Below are positions 24,636 to 33,538 of a stretch of 64,000 nucleotides of DNA, piece after piece. The position numbers and the translations under genes were made by a program. The DNA is taken from positions 124,001-188,000 of the forward strand of contig JAIYCQ010000042.1 of NCBI GenBank assembly GCA_027487945.1, written 5' to 3'. Position 1 is the stretch's first letter, and the number at the start of each line of letters is the position of its first letter. The notes beneath the pieces were generated by a model. That model saw only the letters and a program-made list of their open reading frames with translations, had not been told where the DNA came from and did not search any database. Origin of the DNA: Caulobacteraceae bacterium (GTDB lineage Bacteria > Pseudomonadota > Alphaproteobacteria > Caulobacterales > Caulobacteraceae).

Positions 24636-25801
24636 CGCAGAAGGTCCGCAGGCTGGCTCTTCTTGAGCATGCCGAGCGAGAGCAGGCCCGACAGCATCGC
24701 GCAGAACAGCAGGAAGATGGAGATGAAGATGACGAGCGCCGGCGGGAAAGCCATCGGCAGCCCGCCCATCAGCGCCAGGGTCGAGACCGCCCAGGTCAGG
24801 AGACCGGCGCCGAGGATGCCGGTGACACCCACCCAGAAGCTCAGCTCCATGACGATGCCGCGCAGGGCGCCCATCGGCACGCCCAGCGCGCGGAGCGAGG
24901 CGAACTCCTTGATGTTGGCCATGATGGCCCCGCGCAGGGTCTGCCAGGTGATCACGACCCCGATGATCGCCCCGATGATCAGGGCGAAGATCAGGATCAC
25001 GCTGATGAACTGTTCCTGGAACATCATGCTCTGGTTTGCGTCGGCCAGTTCGCTGCGGGTCCAGGCCCGGAACTGGCCCTTGCCGAGAATGTTGAGCTGG
25101 GCGGCGACGACCTCGGCCTGGGCCGGGTCGGAGATCTTGACCAGCAAGGGGCCGACCCGCGGACCGGTATCCGCCTCGCCCAGCAGGCGCAGGGAGTCGC
25201 GCGACATCACGAGGGTCGGCTGCATCATGTTGGGATAGCCTGTGGTGACCGCCGCGATGGTCACCGTGCGCCCGTTGTAGAGGGCCTTGTCGCCCAGCTT
25301 CACCCCGAGACGCTTGAGCGCCGACTGATCGACCGCGATGGCGTAGGGCTGCCGCAGGGTCTCGATCAGCTCCACGGAATAGTCGGTCGGGACCGTCACG
25401 TGGCCGGGGATGGCGTCGATGATGTTGACGTTCACGAACTCCATCTTGCGATCCTTCGGCGTGGCGCCGGGGTTCGCGGAGTCGGTGGGCGGGATGTTCA
25501 TGAACCGGCCGCCGGAACCGTCGAGCGGGGCGACCTGGACGACGGCCGGGTGGGTGTAGACCAGCGGGATCATCCGCCGGGGAAGGCCGGAGGCGCCGCC
25601 GGTGTTGAACAGCGCCTTGGCGCCGGGGCCGAGCACCATGATGTCGGCGCGCGCGCGGTCGATCTGGGCGGTGAATGCCTTGCCGATGCCCATGAACATG
25701 CCGGTGAAGGCGAGCACGAGCAGCCCCGAGAAGGCGAGCGCCACCACGGCCGCCATGTACCGGCGCCATTCGTAGATGAGCGTGGCCAAAGCCAGCGACA
25801 T
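24632..25801 (-). CDS. ABC transporter permease, FtsX/DevC-like
   Basis: 389-aa membrane protein with the FtsX/MacB plan: a first helix at about 16-38, a large periplasmic domain (about 40-265) and three C-terminal helices (about 270-295, 320-345, 355-378). The end of the FtsX domain shows IKEFASLRALGVPMGAL. With the HlyD protein and ATPase it forms a tripartite-type exporter, perhaps for a lipid or a hydrophobic compound. It is divergent from the S46 peptidase gene across 176 bp, which must hold both promoters. Confidence 0.88.
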   Translation of the reverse strand: MSLALATLIYEWRRYMAAVVALAFSGLLVLAFTGMFMGIGKAFTAQIDRARADIMVLGPGAKALFNTGGASGLPRRMIPLVYTHPAVVQVAPLDGSGGRFMNIPPTDSANPGATPKDRKMEFVNVNIIDAIPGHVTVPTDYSVELIETLRQPYAIAVDQSALKRLGVKLGDKALYNGRTVTIAAVTTGYPNMMQPTLVMSRDSLRLLGEADTGPRVGPLLVKISDPAQAEVVAAQLNILGKGQFRAWTRSELADANQSMMFQEQFISVILIFALIIGAIIGVVITWQTLRGAIMANIKEFASLRALGVPMGALRGIVMELSFWVGVTGILGAGLLTWAVSTLALMGGLPMAFPPALVIFISIFLLFCAMLSGLLSLGMLKKSQPADLLR

Positions 25802-25977
25802 AAGGTGGTGTCTCCCCGGAACGCCCGAATAACGTCGCTCGCGGTTCTGGACGCGGCGGGGGCGTGGGCCAAGTTAAATCGGGGTAAGGCCACGCCGGGG
25901 GACTGGCCAACCGCCCGTCCCCCGCGATATGGCCGCTCGCGAACCGGCGTCACAGCTCCATTTTCCGAAAGATTTCA

Positions 25978-28050
25978 ATGATACGCGTTCTCACCCTGGG
26001 TGGCCTGGTCGGCGCCGCGCTGTTCACGATGGCCTCTCCGGCGTCGGCTGACGAAGGCATGTGGACGTTCGAGAACTTCCCTGCCGCGCGGGTGAAGGCG
26101 GACTACGGCGTGACCGTTGACGAGGCCTGGCTGCAGCGCCTGCGCGGCGCGGCGGTGCGGATCCCGGGCTGTTCGGCTTCCGTGGTCTCTGCCGCCGGCC
26201 TGGTCCTGACCAACAACCACTGCATCACGGGCTGCCTGGTCCAGCTGTCGTCCGCCGACAAGGATCACCTGAAGGACGGCGTGCTGACCGCGACCCGCGC
26301 CGAGGAGCGCCAGTGCGCCGGCATGTGGGCCGAGGTGCTGATGGAGACTACCGACATCACCGATCAGGTCCGCGCGGCCGTGGCCGGAAAGTCGGGCGCC
26401 GCCTTCAACGCCGCCCGGGACGCGGTCACGGCGGCTGCCGAGGCCGAGGCCTGCAAGGGCGTCGAGTCGGCCCGGTGCCAGACCACCAGCCTCTATCGGG
26501 GCGGCCAGTACGTCGTGTACCGCTACCACCGCTACAGCGACGTGCGCATGGTCTTCGCGCCCGAGTTCGCCACGGCCTTTTTCGGCGGCGATCCCGACAA
26601 CTTCAACTTCCCCCGCTACGATATGGATTCGGCCTTCCTGCGTGTCTACGAGGGCGGCAAGCCGGCGAAGACGCCGAACTTCCTGAAGTGGAACGCCGCC
26701 GCGCCGAAGGCGGGCGAGCCGACGTTCGTACCGGGCAACCCCGGCTCGACCGAGCGCCTGCTGACCGTGTCGCAGCTGGAATCCTACCGCGACCTCGCCA
26801 TCCCGGTCGGGCAGCTGCAACGGTCCGAGCTTCGCGGCCGCCTGATCGAGTACGGCCGTCGCGGCCCGGCCGAGAAGCGGCTGGTCGCCGATCCGATCTT
26901 CAACCTCGAGAACGGCTTCAAGGTCTTCTTCGGTCGCCAGTTCGCGCTGAACGACAAGGCCTTCATGGACGCCAAGCGCGACCAGGAGGCCGAGCTGCGG
27001 GCGAAGGTCGCCGCCGACCCGGCCCTGGCCGGCGAGATCGGCGACCCCTGGGGCGAGATTGCGCGCGCGCAGGAGGCTTACGCGACCAGCTACCTCAGCT
27101 ACCGCCAGCTCGAGTCTGACGCCGGCCGCAGCTCGGTGCTGTTCAGCTGGGCCCGGGGTCTGGTCCGCGCCGCCGCCGAGCGTGAGAAGCCGTCGGCCGA
27201 GCGCCTGCCGGAGTTCGCCGACAGCCGCCTGGCGATGGAGGAGCGCCGCCTGACCGCCGCCCGCGCCATCGAGGGTCCGCTGGAGCAGCTCTACCTCGAA
27301 CACTGGCTGCTCAAGAGCCGCGAGTATCTGGCGTCTTCACCGGCCGACCAGGCCGCGGTGCTGGGGCGCGAGAGTCCCGAGGGCCTCTCGGCGCGACTGG
27401 TCTCGGGCACCCGCCTCGCCGATCCGGCGGTGCGGCAGGCGCTGTGGGACGGCGGCATGGCCGCGGTCCTGGCCTCGGAAGATCCGCTGATCCGCTATGT
27501 CCTGCAGATGGACGCCGCCGCCCGCGCCGCGCGCGCGGCCTGGGAACGGGACGTCGAGGGGCCGACCGATCGCGCCGCCGAGCGGATCGCCCGCGCCCGC
27601 TTCGCCGTCTATGGCGACAGCATCTATCCGGATGCGACGTTCACCCTGCGCCTGTCCTACGGCAAGGTCGCCGGCTGGACGCACCGGGGAACCGAGGTGA
27701 CCCCGTTCACGACCATCGGCGGGACGTTCGACCGCGCCACCGGCGAGGCGCCCTACGCCCTCGCGCCCAGCTGGATCGCGGCGGAGGGCAGGCTGAACAA
27801 GGACATCGTCTACAACTTCACCACCACCAACGACATCATCGGCGGCAACTCCGGCTCGCCTGTGGTCAATGCCAAGGGCGAGGTCATCGGGGCGGCGTTC
27901 GACGGCAACATACACAGCCTGGGCGGCGCCTACGGCTATGACCCGGTGCTCAACCGGATGGTCGTCGTGTCCAGCGCCGCCATCACCGAGGCGCTGCGGG
28001 TTGTCTACGGCCGCGACGCCCTGGTGAAGGAGCTGATGACCGGCAAGTAG
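25978..28050 (+). CDS. S46 family dipeptidyl-peptidase (DPP7/DPP11 type)
   Basis: 690-aa exported serine peptidase that removes N-terminal dipeptides. Signal peptide at 1-24 (cleavage after SASA likely). Catalytic His81 lies in LTNNHC and Ser625 in GGNSGSPV. Eighteen residues after the serine there is Gly (Gly643, FDGN), the residue that in characterised enzymes goes with DPP7-like preference for hydrophobic P1, while DPP11 has Arg there. The protein would act in the periplasm on imported or envelope-derived peptides. Divergent from a DevBCA-like exporter. Confidence 0.88.
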   Translation: MIRVLTLGGLVGAALFTMASPASADEGMWTFENFPAARVKADYGVTVDEAWLQRLRGAAVRIPGCSASVVSAAGLVLTNNHCITGCLVQLSSADKDHLKDGVLTATRAEERQCAGMWAEVLMETTDITDQVRAAVAGKSGAAFNAARDAVTAAAEAEACKGVESARCQTTSLYRGGQYVVYRYHRYSDVRMVFAPEFATAFFGGDPDNFNFPRYDMDSAFLRVYEGGKPAKTPNFLKWNAAAPKAGEPTFVPGNPGSTERLLTVSQLESYRDLAIPVGQLQRSELRGRLIEYGRRGPAEKRLVADPIFNLENGFKVFFGRQFALNDKAFMDAKRDQEAELRAKVAADPALAGEIGDPWGEIARAQEAYATSYLSYRQLESDAGRSSVLFSWARGLVRAAAEREKPSAERLPEFADSRLAMEERRLTAARAIEGPLEQLYLEHWLLKSREYLASSPADQAAVLGRESPEGLSARLVSGTRLADPAVRQALWDGGMAAVLASEDPLIRYVLQMDAAARAARAAWERDVEGPTDRAAERIARARFAVYGDSIYPDATFTLRLSYGKVAGWTHRGTEVTPFTTIGGTFDRATGEAPYALAPSWIAAEGRLNKDIVYNFTTTNDIIGGNSGSPVVNAKGEVIGAAFDGNIHSLGGAYGYDPVLNRMVVVSSAAITEALRVVYGRDALVKELMTGK

Positions 28051-28193
28051 CGGCGCGGGAGGGGCCGGGCGGCGGAGATTGTTGCCCGGCCGAAACAGGG
28101 CCCGCCTTTCGCGTGGCTTCCGCCGCGCCGGACTTCTCCGGCGCGGCGCCGGGGCCTGATCGGCCGCGACGCCTTCCTTCAAGGAGGCAACCC

Positions 28194-28892
28194 ATGACCC
28201 TATCCAGCATAGGGAGTTCGTCGCCGATGCTGCAGCTGCAGCAGGCGATGTTCTCCCGCGCCGACGCCAACAGCGACGGTCAGCTCAGCAGCGACGAGTT
28301 TCTGTCGATCGGGCAGAACCTGCAGGGCGGCGGCAGTTCCGACCCGGCGAGGCCCATGCGGCCCGGCGGCGAGACCGGCGCGAATTTCGCGTCTGAAATG
28401 TTGAGCTCTCTGCTGTCGCTGCAGGCCGGTCCCCCAAGCGCCGAGGACCTGTTCGCCGCCGCCGACGGTGACGGCGACGGCCTGTTGTCGGCCGAGGAGC
28501 TCGCGGCCGACATGACTGCCCATGCACCGCCCGGTCGCGAGGGCGTCGACGCCGCCGAGCGGGCCACCGCCTTCCTGTCGATGGCCGACGCCGACGGCGA
28601 CGGGGCGCTGTCTTCCTCCGAGTTCGAGGCGGCACGACCCGCCGGCCCGCCGCCGGGCGGGCCGCCGCCGTCGTCGGCTGTCGCCGGAGCATCCACGGGA
28701 ACGGAAGGCGAAAGCTACGACGCGGCCGACGCCAACCAGGACGGGGTGGTCAGCATGGCCGAGCTGCTGACCTCGCTGCAGGCCTCGGAGAGCAGGACCT
28801 CCGGCTTCTCCAGCGAGGCGTCGGATCTGCTTCGGCAACTGCTCGACCGGCTGAGCAGCGACACGACCTCGACCGTCGAAGCGGCGGCCTGA
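28194..28892 (+). CDS. Four-EF-hand calcium-binding protein
   Basis: 232-aa protein with four EF-hand loops: DANSDGQLSSDEF (near 23), DGDGDGLLSAEEL (near 90), DADGDGALSSSEF (near 131) and DANQDGVVSMAEL (near 184). Linkers are Gly/Pro/Ser-rich. There is no signal peptide, so it is cytoplasmic or exported by a non-Sec route. ATG 28194 follows AAGGAGG at 6-nt spacing, clearly the start; an upstream in-frame extension lacks a ribosome site. Probably a calcium sensor or buffer. An intrinsic hairpin terminates it. Confidence 0.82.
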   Translation: MTLSSIGSSSPMLQLQQAMFSRADANSDGQLSSDEFLSIGQNLQGGGSSDPARPMRPGGETGANFASEMLSSLLSLQAGPPSAEDLFAAADGDGDGLLSAEELAADMTAHAPPGREGVDAAERATAFLSMADADGDGALSSSEFEAARPAGPPPGGPPPSSAVAGASTGTEGESYDAADANQDGVVSMAELLTSLQASESRTSGFSSEASDLLRQLLDRLSSDTTSTVEAAA

Positions 28893-28901
28893 CCCTGAAC
28901 G

Positions 28902-28924
28902 GGGTCGGGCAGAACGCCCGACCC
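28902..28924 (+). terminator. Hairpin after EF-hand gene
   Basis: GGGTCGGGC (28902-28910) and GCCCGACCC (28916-28924) form a perfect 9-bp stem with loop AGAAC, followed by TTG rather than a long U-run. It ends the EF-hand transcript before the transporter gene. Confidence 0.6.
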
Positions 28925-28999
28925 TTGCGCCGGGACCTGCGTTTGTAGTCAATCGATGGGAAAGGCGCGGGCGGGGAGTCGGGCGCCGAAGGGGTGACG

Positions 29000-30280
29000 A
29001 TGTTCCGGCCGGAAAATGCACAGAGCCTGGTCGGGATCGCCCTGACCCTTCTCATCTGCTGGGCGCTGTCGGAGGACCGCAAGCGGGTTCCCTGGCGCCT
29101 GGCCATCGGCGCGCTGGTCGTCCAGGTCGGACTGATCCTGCTGCTGTTCGGCCTTCCGGCGGCGCGCAGTGTCGTGGTCGGCATCAGCGCCACGGTCGAC
29201 GGCCTTGGCGCCGCGACCGCCCAGGGCACCCAGTTCGTGTTCGGCTACCTGGGCGGCGGCAGCCAGCCCTATATGGTCGAGAACCCGCAGGGCCTGTTCG
29301 TCTTCGCCTTCCAGGTGCTGCCGCTGATCCTGGTCATCTCCGCCCTGTCGGCGCTGCTCTGGCACTGGGGCATCCTGAAGCTGATCATCCGCGGCTTCGG
29401 GTTCCTGTTCGAGAAGGCCATGGGCATGGGCGGCGCTTCGGCGACCGCCACCGCGGCCAACATCTTCGTGGGCATGGTCGAGACGCCGATCATCATCCGC
29501 GCCTATCTCGACAAGCTGACCCGTTCGGAACTGTTCCTGATGATGGTCGTCGGCCTTGCGACAGTCGCCGGCTCGACCATGGTCGCCTACGCCACGGTGC
29601 TGAAGGACGTGCTGGACAACGCGGCCGCCCACGTTCTGGTGGCCTCCGTGGTCTCGGCCCCGGCCGGCGTGCTGCTGGCCCGCCTGATGGTGCCCGAGAA
29701 GAAGGGCGAGGGCGGGGTCAACGTCGACTACACCTCGCTGCTGAAATACGAGAGCTCGATCGACGCCATCTCCAAGGGCGTGGCCGATGGCCTGATGGTG
29801 GTGCTGAACATCTCGGCCATCCTGATCGTCTTCGTCGCCCTGGTCGCCATCTGCAACGCGCTGCTGGGCCTGGCGCCCGACATCGCCGGCGCGCCCCTGA
29901 CCCTTGAGCGGATCCTGGGCGTGGCGTTCGCGCCGCTGGCCTGGTCGCTGGGCATCGACTGGGCGGAGAGCGGCAAGGCCGGCTACCTGCTCGGCGTCAA
30001 GCTGATGCTCACCGAGTTCATCGCCTTCATCCAGCTGGGCGCCATCCCCGAGGGTGAGATGACCGAGCGCACGCGGATGATCCTCACCTACGCCCTCTGC
30101 GGCTTCGCCAACGTCGGCTCGGTCGGGATTACCGTCACCGGCATGGGCGTGCTGATGCCCGAGCGGCGGGCCGAGATTTCCAGCCTGGTCTGGAAGGCCC
30201 TGGTCGCCGGCTTCCTCGCCACCTGCATGACCGCCGCCGTGGTCGGCGCAATGCCGCGCGAGCTGTTCGGGATTCTGTAG
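29000..30280 (+). CDS. NupC/CNT family nucleoside transporter
   Basis: 426-aa membrane protein of the concentrative nucleoside transporter family, which imports nucleosides with protons or sodium. Family landmarks are the first helix hairpin, FVFGYLGGG, FVFAFQVLPLILVISALSALLWHWG, and the GxxxSATATAANIFVGMVETPI region forming the substrate site, plus the late YALCGFANVGSVGI. ATG 29000 is preferred with AAGGGG 5 nt upstream; GTG 28994 is in frame. A GST gene follows after 30 bp. Confidence 0.9.
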   Translation: MFRPENAQSLVGIALTLLICWALSEDRKRVPWRLAIGALVVQVGLILLLFGLPAARSVVVGISATVDGLGAATAQGTQFVFGYLGGGSQPYMVENPQGLFVFAFQVLPLILVISALSALLWHWGILKLIIRGFGFLFEKAMGMGGASATATAANIFVGMVETPIIIRAYLDKLTRSELFLMMVVGLATVAGSTMVAYATVLKDVLDNAAAHVLVASVVSAPAGVLLARLMVPEKKGEGGVNVDYTSLLKYESSIDAISKGVADGLMVVLNISAILIVFVALVAICNALLGLAPDIAGAPLTLERILGVAFAPLAWSLGIDWAESGKAGYLLGVKLMLTEFIAFIQLGAIPEGEMTERTRMILTYALCGFANVGSVGITVTGMGVLMPERRAEISSLVWKALVAGFLATCMTAAVVGAMPRELFGIL

Positions 30281-30310
30281 CAAGTTCATGAACAATAACG
30301 GGAAACGCCC

Positions 30311-30937
30311 ATGAAACTCTACGACAGCTTCCGGGCGCCCAATCCGCGGCGGGTGCGGTGGTTCCTGGCCGAGAAGGGCGTCGAGGACCAGGTCGAGATC
30401 ATCAATCTCGATGTCTTCAAGGGCGAGCACCGCCAGCCGGACTACCTGGCCAAAGCGGGCCTGCCCAACGTGCCGGCGCTGGAGATGGACGACGGCACGA
30501 CGATCACCGAGTCCGTCGCCATCTGCCGTTATCTGGAGAGCGTCTTCCCCGAACCGAACCTGTTCGGCGTCGACGCCCGCGAGGTCGCGATCATCGAGAT
30601 GTGGACGCGCCGGGCCGAGATGATGCTGGCCACGCCGCTGATGCTGACCGTCCGCCACAGCCACCCGGCGCTGGCCGCGCTGGAAAAGCAGATCCCCGAG
30701 ATCGCCGACAGCAACCGCGCCGCCGCCACCCGCGCCCTGAAGGTCTTCGATCGGCGGCTGGGCGAGAGCGCCTTCCTGGCCGCTGACCGGGTGACCATGG
30801 CCGACATCCTGGTCGCCACCTCCATCGACTTCTCGCGTATGGCGAAGTTCGTCGTGCCCGACGAGATGGAGCATGTGAAGCACTGGTACGCCGGCATGAT
30901 GGCCCGCCCCGCGGCACAGGCCGGGCAGGCGGCGTGA
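30311..30937 (+). CDS. Glutathione S-transferase family protein
   Basis: 208-aa GST. The thioredoxin-like N-terminal domain (1-80) shows PNPRRVRWFLAEKG, the cis-Pro motif NVPALEMDDGTTITESVAICRYLE, and the C-terminal helical domain has VTMADILVATSIDFS (N-capping box). Serine at the usual catalytic place suggests Ser- or Tyr-type activity. Cytoplasmic detoxification or isomerisation. The downstream gene starts inside its stop codon (GTGA). Confidence 0.85.
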   Translation: MKLYDSFRAPNPRRVRWFLAEKGVEDQVEIINLDVFKGEHRQPDYLAKAGLPNVPALEMDDGTTITESVAICRYLESVFPEPNLFGVDAREVAIIEMWTRRAEMMLATPLMLTVRHSHPALAALEKQIPEIADSNRAAATRALKVFDRRLGESAFLAADRVTMADILVATSIDFSRMAKFVVPDEMEHVKHWYAGMMARPAAQAGQAA

Positions 30938-31401
30938 TCCGCGCCCTGGCCCTTGCCGCCGCCCTGCTGCTGGCGCCGGTCGCGGCGGCGGCGCAGACGC
31001 TGACGGTGACCAACGGCGAGGGCAGGGTCACGACCTTCACGCCCGAAACGGTGGCCGAACTGCCGCGCGGCACTGCGAAACTGGCCGGCAAGACCGCCTA
31101 CGAGGGTGTCGATCTGGCGTCGGTGTTACGCGAGGCAGCCGTGCCGCAGGGGCCGCGTCTGCATGGCAGGCCGCTGGTTGCCTATGTCGTGGTCAGGGGC
31201 AGGGACGGCTACCGCGCTGTCTTCTCCATCGCGGAGCTGGACCCGGCCTTCCGGCCCGGCGCCGCCATCCTCGCGGACCGCCGTGTCGGCGCGCCGCTGG
31301 AGATCAACGAAGGCCCCTGGCGGCTGGTCCTCGGGGCCGATGCGAAGCCGGAGCGCAGCGTGCGTCAGGTGGAGTCGATCACGGTGACGGTGCTGCCTTA
31401 G
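30934..31401 (+). CDS. Exported molybdopterin-oxidoreductase-like domain protein
   Basis: 155-aa protein with a signal peptide (cleavage after AAAAA-Q, about residue 20). The mature part resembles a shortened sulfite-oxidase-type Moco domain (GVDLASVLREA, VVVRGRDGYRAVFSIAELD, PLEINEGPWRLVLGAD), a family that often keeps the fold but lacks cofactor residues. No conserved Moco cysteine is seen. GTG 30934 overlaps the GST stop, so the two are translated together. Function unknown. Confidence 0.65.
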   Translation: MIRALALAAALLLAPVAAAAQTLTVTNGEGRVTTFTPETVAELPRGTAKLAGKTAYEGVDLASVLREAAVPQGPRLHGRPLVAYVVVRGRDGYRAVFSIAELDPAFRPGAAILADRRVGAPLEINEGPWRLVLGADAKPERSVRQVESITVTVLP

Positions 31402-31402
31402 C

Positions 31403-31495
31403 TCAGAGGACTGCCACCGCTGGGGCGGCCAAGCTTATCCAGATCGTGGCCAGCAGGCTCACGGACGCAAACATCAGTATCAGTACGCTTTTCAT
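31403..31495 (-). CDS. Small membrane protein, 30 aa
   Basis: ATG 31495 to TGA 31403 encodes a 30-residue peptide starting MKSVLILMFASVSLLATIW and continuing hydrophobic to its end (PAVAVL), consistent with one membrane helix. AAGGGA lies 6 nt before the ATG, a good ribosome site. It sits in an otherwise empty gap with a lower-GC upstream stretch (about 31500-31580). No family recognised; a short exported or membrane protein is likely but a chance frame is possible. Confidence 0.5.
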   Translation of the reverse strand: MKSVLILMFASVSLLATIWISLAAPAVAVL

Positions 31496-31584
31496 TGTCG
31501 TCCCTTCTCTTCGCGGGAGGTGGGTATGGCGACAATGCGGCGCAATGGGCGACTTAAGTTTTGGACAGGTACGTTAAAAGGTTG

Positions 31585-32085
31585 TTATGAGCTTTCGCGG
31601 CGGCGGGGCAGGGACTGCCACTCGCGCCGCAGCATCGAGAACAGGTGCGACGAGTAGTAGACGTCGTCCCAATGCCTGTAGACCTCCCGCACAGTGCCTT
31701 CATGCACGAAGCCTTCGCGGCGATAGACCCGCTCGGCGCGCGGATTGGCGCTGGAGACGTCCAGCTCGAACCTGTTGGCCGTGGTGTTCTCGAACACCCA
31801 ATCGATGAGCGCGGGCATCATCCGGCGGCTGAGGCCCGTGTCGGTGACCGATGCGCCCAGACGCTTGAGCAGGATGATGTCCGACGGGTCGGTCAGTTTC
31901 GCCAGGATGGCGAAGGCGACGAGCCGGCCGTCCTGTCGCCAGGCGAAGTAGCGGTAGTCGTCTGACGCCATGTTGGCGGCATGCGCCTCGGCGGAGAAGT
32001 TGCCGATGAACAGGGCGTAGTCCGGATTGAGCTCGATCGCCATGATCGCCGGGATGTCGCCAGGCGTGGCGGGTTCGAGCGCCAC
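31585..32085 (-). CDS. GNAT family N-acetyltransferase (RimJ/RimL-like)
   Basis: 166-aa acetyltransferase. The core shows SRRMMPALIDWVFENTTANRFELDVSSANPRAERVYRREGFVHEGT, matching the acetyl-CoA and C-terminal motifs of RimJ/RimL-type enzymes (ANxRAxRxYxxxGF). Substrate unknown. GTG 32085 is the likely start, with GGAGG upstream overlapping the end of the thioesterase gene, whose stop is immediately before; the two are co-transcribed. Confidence 0.78.
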   Translation of the reverse strand: MALEPATPGDIPAIMAIELNPDYALFIGNFSAEAHAANMASDDYRYFAWRQDGRLVAFAILAKLTDPSDIILLKRLGASVTDTGLSRRMMPALIDWVFENTTANRFELDVSSANPRAERVYRREGFVHEGTVREVYRHWDDVYYSSHLFSMLRREWQSLPRRRESS

Positions 32086-32086
32086 C

Positions 32087-32539
32087 TCAGAGCCTCCGGC
32101 CGACCTTCTTGATGACGCCCGAGAAGGACATCATGGGATTGTCGCCGGTGAAGATCAGGCCGCGCACGAAGACCATCGACTTGCCGGCCTTCAGCACCTC
32201 GCCGGTGCATTCGACGAGATCGCCCTCGTGGGCCGGGCCTATGAACTCGCCGCCGAGGCTCAAGGTCACCGCGTGCGTGCCTTCAAGCTCGTTGGTGGCC
32301 AGCGAGAACAGGCAGGCGTCGGCGAAGGTCATGATGCAGCCGCCATGCATGAAGCCGCCGCCGTTCATGTGCCGGGCCTCCGCGCGGAAGGCGCAGCGGA
32401 TCGAGCCGTCGGCCTCCTCGCGGTAGTAGAAAGGGCCAGAGGCGTTCTCGAACGGATCACCGCTCCAGTAGCGCCAGCCGGCGAACTCGCCCTCGGTGAT
32501 GGTGATCGGCCCGTGTGGAGCCTCGTTGCCGCCGTCCAT
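32087..32539 (-). CDS. PaaI/YbgC-type hotdog thioesterase
   Basis: 150-aa hotdog protein. GGGFMHGGCIMTFADACLFS is the PaaI-type catalytic helix with the HGG motif and an Asp; GGEFIGPAHEGDLVECTGEVLK follows. It should hydrolyse an acyl-CoA. ATG 32539 follows GGAG at about 6 nt; the frame runs upstream to 32665 without further support. Cotranscribed with the acetyltransferase. Confidence 0.8.
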   Translation of the reverse strand: MDGGNEAPHGPITITEGEFAGWRYWSGDPFENASGPFYYREEADGSIRCAFRAEARHMNGGGFMHGGCIMTFADACLFSLATNELEGTHAVTLSLGGEFIGPAHEGDLVECTGEVLKAGKSMVFVRGLIFTGDNPMMSFSGVIKKVGRRL

Positions 32540-32719
32540 GCGCACTCCATTCGTCTGACATGGCTGATAGGCAGGGATCGCGACGCCCGCAAGCGCCCCG
32601 GGCGCGGGCGTCCGGCCGGAAAATTCTCGCTTCCGGGTTGCGGTAGGGCCACGGTTGATCTTCAACGTGTGTCAGTGCGCTGAGTTCAGGGCAGATTTCT
32701 CAGACCGGCGTTCTCAGGG

Positions 32720-32734
32720 TTAGCCTCTGGTTAG
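32720..32734 (+). promoter_or_regulatory. Possible CtrA-like site
   Basis: TTAG at 32720-32723 and TTAG at 32731-32734 are 7 bp apart (TTAG-N7-TTAG; on the other strand CTAA-N7-CTAA). The Caulobacter cell-cycle regulator CtrA binds TTAA-N7-TTAA, so spacing is exact and 6 of 8 core bases fit. It lies 42 bp before the ATG of the next gene. Confidence 0.3.
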
Positions 32735-32775
32735 CGAACTTTGGTGACTCTGCTTCAAACAGTGGAGATCACCGG

Positions 32776-33171
32776 ATGGGTGCGCACGAACAGGGCTCGA
32801 CGCGGCTCGAAGCCAGCATGGGGGCGACGCTGGACGCTCTCGCGTGGGAGCTCGAGCTCGCGGGCGACAAGTGCGTCCAACTGGATACTGCGATCGGTCG
32901 CACCATGGCGTCCCTGCCGGCGGAGCATCGCGGTCTGCTGATCGACGGCCTGCACACCATCGATCTGCTTAGCCAGCATCTCAGCAACCTCACCGCCTTC
33001 GTCCGGGCGATGAGCGAGGACGCGCCGTCCACTATCCTGGCCCCGGTCGGTCGCGCTGTCGGCGGCATCACCCTGGGCGCCCTGGCCGAGCGGATGGCGA
33101 TGACCTTCGGCGTCGAGGACCCGAGCCAGTTCGCCAACGCCGCTGAGTCCGGCGAGGTCGAGTTCTTCTGA
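32776..33171 (+). CDS. Hypothetical helical protein
   Basis: 131-aa protein, largely helical and acidic, without signal peptide or membrane segment. Notable segments are GATLDALAWELELAGDKC and a heptad-like LIDGLHTIDLLSQHLSNLTAF. No family recognised. ATG 32776 follows GTGGAG at 8 nt. A possible CtrA-like site precedes it, hinting at cell-cycle control, but this is weak. It stands alone. Confidence 0.6.
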   Translation: MGAHEQGSTRLEASMGATLDALAWELELAGDKCVQLDTAIGRTMASLPAEHRGLLIDGLHTIDLLSQHLSNLTAFVRAMSEDAPSTILAPVGRAVGGITLGALAERMAMTFGVEDPSQFANAAESGEVEFF

Positions 33172-33246
33172 CGATACGGGCGCCGTGGCGCTTCTAGAGC
33201 GGTGGCGGGCGCGCTATCAGGCCGCCTCGTTCCCGGAGTTACGCCC

Positions 33247-33489
33247 TTGACCACCTCGCCCATCGAAGACGCCATCATGGATCTGCTCGGCAAGGCGCCG
33301 GCCGGCAAGAGCATCGATCCGTCCGAGGTGGCCAAGCTGCTGCAGCCCGAGCGGTGGCAGCGGATCCTGCCGCAGGTGCGGTCCACGGCCGTCGGCCTCG
33401 CCCGCCAGGGCAAGCTGGTCATCACCCGGCACGGCAAGCCGGCCGACCCCGACAGCTTCAAGGGCGTCTACCGCCTGAAGCTGCCCTGA
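33247..33489 (+). CDS. DUF3253 domain protein
   Basis: 80-aa protein made of one winged-helix-like DUF3253 domain: SPIEDAIMDLLGK, SIDPSEVAKLL, the WQRILPQVRSTAVGLARQGKLVITRHGKP segment and YRLKLP at the end. Possibly DNA-binding; function unknown. The domain starts right after TTG 33247, which follows GGAG at 10 nt; GTG 33202 is in frame and would add 15 residues. Confidence 0.75.
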   Translation: MTTSPIEDAIMDLLGKAPAGKSIDPSEVAKLLQPERWQRILPQVRSTAVGLARQGKLVITRHGKPADPDSFKGVYRLKLP

Positions 33490-33538
33490 GCCGCGCCCGG
33501 CCTTTTCTTCGCCGCGACGTCGCGGCAATTCTGTCGTC

